A stretch of DNA of 17,062 nucleotides. It comes from Clostridia bacterium. Lineage in GTDB: Bacteria; Bacillota; Clostridia; Christensenellales; UBA1242. This document shows positions 13,317-17,062 of this stretch, piece by piece. The DNA is taken from positions 1 through 17,062 of the forward strand of contig JAFYKU010000053.1 of assembly GCA_017537405.1 (NCBI GenBank), in the 5' to 3' direction. Both the position numbers and the translations under genes were made by a program. A model generated the notes under the pieces. That model saw nothing but the letters and a program-made list of their open reading frames with translations. It did no database searches and was not told the DNA's origin. Each line of letters begins with the position of its first letter. Positions within the stretch are counted from its first letter, which is position 1.

Positions 13317-14150
13317 TTACTTTTGCTCGTCAATTTTTTCAAAGAAAGCTAACCCCACGCAATTTGGACCACCATGCGCACCCACAATCGGACCAATTTC
13401 GCGTTTTTCCGTAAAATTAAATTTGAAAATTTGCTTGAAATCCTCGGCTTTTTCACTGTTGTGAATGTGCCCATAATAAATCGGCATGGTTTCATCTACA
13501 TTTTGCGTAAAACGCATCATCTGTCGTTTCGCTAAATTATAACCAATGCCTTTGCCAACCATTTGCAGCTTTTTATTCACCACACTGATGATAGGTTTCA
13601 AGTGTAAAGTATCCGCCAAAAAACCTTTCATAAAACTAATGCGTCCACCTTTTACCAAATATTTGGTCGTATCGGCAATAAAATAAATGCGCACGCGTTC
13701 CCGTAATTTTTCCAGGGTAGTGGTCAACTCGTCCAAAGTCACACCAGCATCAATTAATTTTTTGGCTTCCATTGCCAACGCATAATAAGCCAAAGTAAAT
13801 GTTTGCGAATCAAAAACCACTAAATTAGGGGAGTTCAACTCGGCGGCAGCTTGCGTTAAACTGTTAAAAGTTCCCGATAAACCACTGGAAACCGACATCA
13901 CAAAAACTTGGTCGCCCGCATCTAACAATGGTTTAATTACTTGCACATAATCATGGGCATTAATTTGCATGGTTTTGGGTGCGGTCTTAGCTTTCGGCAA
14001 TAAATCGTAAAAAGTGTCATTGTCCAAATTTTCGCCCGCTAAGTATTCCTTATCATCAATCATCATACGCATCGGCATGGAGATAATTCCCATTTTTGCG
14101 GCTTCGGCTGTCCCAATTTCACAGGTACAGTCTACAATTAATTTAATCAT
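13317..14150 (-). CDS. DegV family protein (FakB-like fatty-acid-binding)
   Basis: A 277-residue DegV-family protein. Family members bind a fatty acid and, as FakB, present it to the kinase FakA for phospholipid synthesis. Seen: VDCTCEIG at the N-terminus (usually DSTxDL), Thr60 in a KTMQ segment where TSQ is usual, SSGLSGT (88-94), FDSQT (113-117), KGGRIS (167-172) and GAHGGPN with His259. The Thr, Ser and His positions thought to hold the carboxylate are kept, so fatty acid binding is plausible, but the TSQ and HxGPG motifs are altered. No fakA is in the window. It lies 55 bases after the activase gene with only a weak possible promoter. Confidence 0.85.
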   Translation of the reverse strand: MIKLIVDCTCEIGTAEAAKMGIISMPMRMMIDDKEYLAGENLDNDTFYDLLPKAKTAPKTMQINAHDYVQVIKPLLDAGDQVFVMSVSSGLSGTFNSLTQAAAELNSPNLVVFDSQTFTLAYYALAMEAKKLIDAGVTLDELTTTLEKLRERVRIYFIADTTKYLVKGGRISFMKGFLADTLHLKPIISVVNKKLQMVGKGIGYNLAKRQMMRFTQNVDETMPIYYGHIHNSEKAEDFKQIFKFNFTEKREIGPIVGAHGGPNCVGLAFFEKIDEQK

Positions 14151-14171
14151 ACTTTAAACATAGCACGGTTT

Positions 14172-14184
14172 GCATAAAATATGC
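14172..14184. repeat. Small inverted repeat upstream of the DegV gene
   Basis: GCATA, AAA, TATGC in the 55-base gap between the activase and DegV genes. No T-run follows, so it is not a clear terminator. On the minus strand a TGC-extended TATGTT (-10 like) lies closer to the DegV ATG and would also start transcription near the start codon, but there is no -35. Confidence 0.3.
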
Positions 14185-14205
14185 TAGCAAAAATCACGCA
14201 AATCC

Positions 14206-15162
14206 TTAGTTATTAACACGAATTGCGCCGTTATCGCACTTGTTTCCCCAAGAATCAATCAATTTATTATCACGATAAACACACATAATCTCACAATGGT
14301 TCGCACATTTTGGACATTCAAACCCTTTGGTCTTGAAATCCAGCGCAGTGATATTAAAATCAAAGTCGCGTTCAATTCCCGATTTCTTCGCTAAAATAGC
14401 CACACCGAACGCCCCCATCAAATGACCATTCGCATCCACCGTAACTTCGCAACCAACCGCGTCTTCAAAAGCTTTTTTCACACCAATATTTTTGCTGACA
14501 CCACCTTGGAAAACAATCGGTGCTTTGATGCGTTTGCCTTTGCCTACATTGTTTAAATAGTTCGTTACCACCGCTTTACATAAACCCGCAATGATGTCTT
14601 CTTTTTTGTGACCCATTTGCGCTTTATGTACCAAATCACTTTCCGCAAAAACAGTACAACGCGCCGCAATGTTCGTCGGTTGCTTACTGGTCAAAGCAAT
14701 CGAACCAAAATCTTCCACCGAAACACCTAAACGATGCGCTTGACTGCTTAAAAATGAACCCGTACCCGCGGCACACAAAGTATTCATCGCGTAATCCACA
14801 ACATAGCCATTTTCAATGATGATAATTTTACTATCTTGACCACCAATTTCAAAAATTGTATTGACACCCGGATACAGAGTAGTGGTTCCAATTGCGTGTG
14901 CCGTAATTTCATTTTTCACCACGCTGGCATTCGTTACCGCACCAATTAATTTACGCGCACTTCCGGTCGTACCAACTGCGACCACTTTGATGTCTTTCCC
15001 TTTGATTTGTTTTTCCAAAGATTTTAACAAACGCTTAACCGCGTTCATCGGATCGCCTTCCGTCCATAAATAATCGCTGGCAATAATGGTGTTTTTTTCA
15101 TCTACCACCACGCCCTTGGTCGAAATCGACCCAATATCAATTCCTATGTATCCTTTTTTCAT
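14206..15162 (-). CDS. Acyl-CoA dehydratase activase-type ATPase (BadF/BadG/HgdC family)
   Basis: A 318-residue ASKHA-fold ATPase. Motifs: GIDIGSISTKGVVV (7-20), AVGTTGSAR (62-70), EIGGQDSK (105-112), FQGGVSKN (218-225) and HLMGAFG (247-253). Cys130 (NTLCAAGTGSF) and Cys169 (AARCTVFAESD) match the two cysteines that hold one [4Fe-4S] cluster across the HgdC dimer. Such activases use ATP to inject an electron into 2-hydroxyacyl-CoA dehydratases or related enzymes. A C-terminal extension adds a cysteine group (283, 286, 290, 294, 309) that may hold a further metal or cluster. The ATG overlaps the previous stop (ATGA), with AAGGAG 5 bases before it. It is the last gene of the three-gene cluster. 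Confidence 0.9.
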   Translation of the reverse strand: MKKGYIGIDIGSISTKGVVVDEKNTIIASDYLWTEGDPMNAVKRLLKSLEKQIKGKDIKVVAVGTTGSARKLIGAVTNASVVKNEITAHAIGTTTLYPGVNTIFEIGGQDSKIIIIENGYVVDYAMNTLCAAGTGSFLSSQAHRLGVSVEDFGSIALTSKQPTNIAARCTVFAESDLVHKAQMGHKKEDIIAGLCKAVVTNYLNNVGKGKRIKAPIVFQGGVSKNIGVKKAFEDAVGCEVTVDANGHLMGAFGVAILAKKSGIERDFDFNITALDFKTKGFECPKCANHCEIMCVYRDNKLIDSWGNKCDNGAIRVNN

Positions 15163-16250
15163 GCTTTTTCTCCTTTTCCTGTATTTTTGCGTGCAATGAC
15201 CATATCATAAAATGCTTCTAACCGTGTTTTGATTCCCGTTTCACTGGTTTGCGAATCAAAACTGAAATTTAAAATCGGAATACGATAATCATTACTGATG
15301 TTTTGCAAAATCGGCATCGAATCCACTTCCGGTGTACAACCAAATGATTTGACTTGAATAACGCCGTCCATACCTTGCTTGACATAAGACAACGCTTCGG
15401 AAATGGTAAAAGTTGCGGTTGCGCCTGGATTAAATTTTGCATATTTTTTGGCAAAGCGATGACGCTTTTTCCATTGGTTATGAATCAAAGTATTTGTCAA
15501 ATTCATATCGCGATAAACTTCCATTCCCATAGCCGCCAACTCTTTTTCCATATAGTAATTACTAAACGGTTCTTGCACAGTATAGTAGTCACCAACCATA
15601 CCAACTTTCAAAGTTTTTGCTGGTTTGTTGACGGGAATTTTTTTCAAACGGCGCAGATAGTCTTTTTTTATGCGTTTTAATTGCTTTCCCGACTGGATAT
15701 TATATAAGGAAGCATAAAATTCCTTCGCCAAGTTTTCAAAATCACCTTCATTAACTTCAAAACCAATATTATGACGCAGAAAATCATCAAACTTGTCAAT
15801 CAACTTAATCATATTAACCATAGTTGGAAGGGCGGCAACTACCTTAGCAATTGACACATTCGGATTAATTTTTCGCATATGCTCGACAATCGAACGCGGG
15901 GAAGTCCACTTAATTTCCGCCATATTCATAAATTCGAACTGGTATCCCAAATCGCGCAAGATTTGTTCCGCCAATTCACCATAATAGTTCAAACGACAAG
16001 CCCCGAAAATTTGCATCAAGCAATTTGCACCTTGTTCCAAAGCTTCTAAATAACAACCTAAACAATATTTAAACGGAACACAAACATAATCTGGACTGTG
16101 TCGACTACCTAATTCAAGAGTACGGCGTGTAATCGGCGGTGGAGTCATATATTTTACGCCAAAACCACGCTCAATTAAAAACTTAAACGCGTGCGAATAA
16201 TTACCCCACTGCGGGAAACAAGCTACAATTTCTTCATTCACTTTAGTCAT
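15159..16250 (-). CDS. CoA-dehydratase-activase-associated protein (HgdB-like)
   Basis: A 363-residue protein that resembles the HgdB-like proteins found next to HgdC-type activases in anaerobic Bacillota (annotated variously as CoA protein activase or 2-hydroxyacyl-CoA dehydratase-related). Cysteines cluster at 57, 63, 66, 77 and 85 (CVPFKYCLGC, NCLMQIFGAC), suiting an iron-sulfur site. The C-terminal motif SFDSQTSETGIKTRLEAF parallels the end of the upstream gene (TMDTQDGTAGLETRLESY), so the two are related in that domain. It overlaps the upstream gene by 8 bases, with AAGGAG 7 bases before the ATG. The substrate is unknown. Confidence 0.8.
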   Translation of the reverse strand: MTKVNEEIVACFPQWGNYSHAFKFLIERGFGVKYMTPPPITRRTLELGSRHSPDYVCVPFKYCLGCYLEALEQGANCLMQIFGACRLNYYGELAEQILRDLGYQFEFMNMAEIKWTSPRSIVEHMRKINPNVSIAKVVAALPTMVNMIKLIDKFDDFLRHNIGFEVNEGDFENLAKEFYASLYNIQSGKQLKRIKKDYLRRLKKIPVNKPAKTLKVGMVGDYYTVQEPFSNYYMEKELAAMGMEVYRDMNLTNTLIHNQWKKRHRFAKKYAKFNPGATATFTISEALSYVKQGMDGVIQVKSFGCTPEVDSMPILQNISNDYRIPILNFSFDSQTSETGIKTRLEAFYDMVIARKNTGKGEKA

Positions 16251-17062
16251 TTGCGTGCTCCTTTTTGAAATTCAAAATATCAACATAACTTTCTAAACGC
16301 GTTTCCAATCCTGCGGTTCCGTCCTGTGTATCCATGGTTAAAACCAAAATCGGAACATCTTTGACCTTGCGGGTAATCATCTCATTCACCATACTATCTG
16401 GACCGCAAGGGAAGGTGGTCAAAATCACAATTCCATCGACTTCATTACGATATTTCGCAATCGCACCCACCAAATGTTTATTGTATCCCCAGGGTAGTGT
16501 CTTCGTAATTTCTTGCACATGGTGCATACATTCATAAGCATCAAAATATTCCGCAATAATGGGTTCGCAATTTAATTGACGCAAAGCACGCAAAATGGGT
16601 TCGCCCACAAATTTATCCCCGATATTATAAGCATGGGAAACCACCAAAACTTTATTTTTCGTGGTTTCGCGTAAAGTTTGGACTTGTGCTTGACTACGGA
16701 ACATTTCAAAGTACTGTTGCGCTTGTCGTGCTTTGGTATAAGCATCCTTAATTACGGCATTTTTCAATCCCAAAAACTTGCCCATTTTTTTGAAAGCACT
16801 ATACTCGGCGCGTGGTCCTTTTTTAAAACAATTATAAAATAATAACTGAATATTTTGGTCGCGGAAAGTATTGCGCACTAAGTCAATTTGCGCCAAAAAT
16901 TTAGTACACATTTGCGAACGATAAGCAAACTCTACACGCGGCACAAAAACATAATCGCATTTACCAATTAACCAATCAATGTGACCCAACAAAATTTTGG
17001 TTGGCAAACAAGCTTCGTCAATCGCCAAATTTTCACCACGCGTGACAATATCTTTCGTGGTA
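16243..17062 (-). CDS. Activase-related protein, DUF2229/HgdB-like, 5' end cut by the window
   Basis: The frame is open to the right edge, so the true start lies outside; 272 residues are present. Early residues (AIDEACLPTK, VFVPR) match the DUF2229 region found in large activase fusion proteins, and FPCGPDSMVNEM with DTQDGTAGLETRLES is the conserved C-terminal part. Cys18, Cys35, Cys52 and the Cys in the FPCGPD motif are possible cluster ligands. In other anaerobes this domain is often fused behind one or two activase domains; here at least the C-terminal part is a separate gene before the HgdB-like and activase genes. Function as for the cluster, unassigned. Confidence 0.8.
   Translation of the reverse strand, partial: TTKDIVTRGENLAIDEACLPTKILLGHIDWLIGKCDYVFVPRVEFAYRSQMCTKFLAQIDLVRNTFRDQNIQLLFYNCFKKGPRAEYSAFKKMGKFLGLKNAVIKDAYTKARQAQQYFEMFRSQAQVQTLRETTKNKVLVVSHAYNIGDKFVGEPILRALRQLNCEPIIAEYFDAYECMHHVQEITKTLPWGYNKHLVGAIAKYRNEVDGIVILTTFPCGPDSMVNEMITRKVKDVPILVLTMDTQDGTAGLETRLESYVDILNFKKEHAND

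Noticed and set aside
1..17062. GC-skew switch marking a replication origin inside the window
   Set aside because: Hand counts on about a dozen lines gave a mild overall excess of C over G on + with mixed single lines and no clear switch; a full computation is needed.
1..17062. Phage, transposon, toxin-antitoxin, CRISPR or defence genes, and tRNA genes
   Set aside because: No integrase, transposase, Cas, nuclease-toxin pair, repeat-spacer array or cloverleaf pattern was seen; genes are housekeeping or metabolic.

Overview
The window reads as an ori-proximal chromosomal segment of a low-to-moderate GC, probably anaerobic member of the Bacillota (Clostridia-like). The grounds are a SpoIVB-type sporulation protease at the left edge, a soj/spo0J-type parA and parB, recF, cvpA, a type II MurB, and a 2-hydroxyacyl-CoA dehydratase activase cluster typical of strict anaerobes. 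I cannot name the genus from sequence alone. No phage, insertion sequence, CRISPR array, rRNA or tRNA was seen.

Layout. (1) 1-618: 3' part of spoIVB on +, ending at a strong bidirectional terminator. (2) 668-8398: a tightly packed minus-strand block in the order parB, parA, dnaX (domains I-III), a separate small gene for the tau C-terminal domain, ybaB/ebfC, gltX, tsaC, murB, and an unrecognised membrane protein. Most junctions overlap or nearly abut, with stop/start fusions, so this is probably one long operon with an extra promoter before parA. (3) 8399-8880: an AT-rich, non-coding centromere-like island between the divergent parB and cvpA genes, with four 16-bp palindromes of core TGTTTAACGTTAAACA or close variants; a fifth degenerate copy lies after cvpA. 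They look like a systematically altered form of the bacterial parS site (TGTTTCACGTGAAACA). (4) 8881-10594: cvpA (+) and recF (-), convergent on a shared terminator. (5) 10663-11193: a small, apparently well expressed four-helix membrane protein of unknown role. (6) 11359-13316: an alkaline-phosphatase-superfamily phosphodiesterase followed by mutM/fpg. (7) 13317-14150: a DegV-family protein. (8) 14206-17062: three overlapping genes for a CoA-dehydratase-activase-like system, the first cut by the window edge.

How the parts fit. ParA/ParB with the parS-like array form a chromosome segregation module. It is co-transcribed with the clamp-loader subunit DnaX and the nucleoid protein EbfC, then with tRNA charging and modification (GltX, TsaC) and wall precursor synthesis (MurB). 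The most unusual points are the split dnaX, the altered parS family with matching oddities in the ParB helix-turn-helix region, parB lying before parA, and a recurring promoter layout in which the predicted transcript starts at or next to the start codon (parB, cvpA, recF, the phosphodiesterase gene), while other genes carry clear AAGGAG ribosome sites. All functions are assigned by reading motifs by eye; no search was run.
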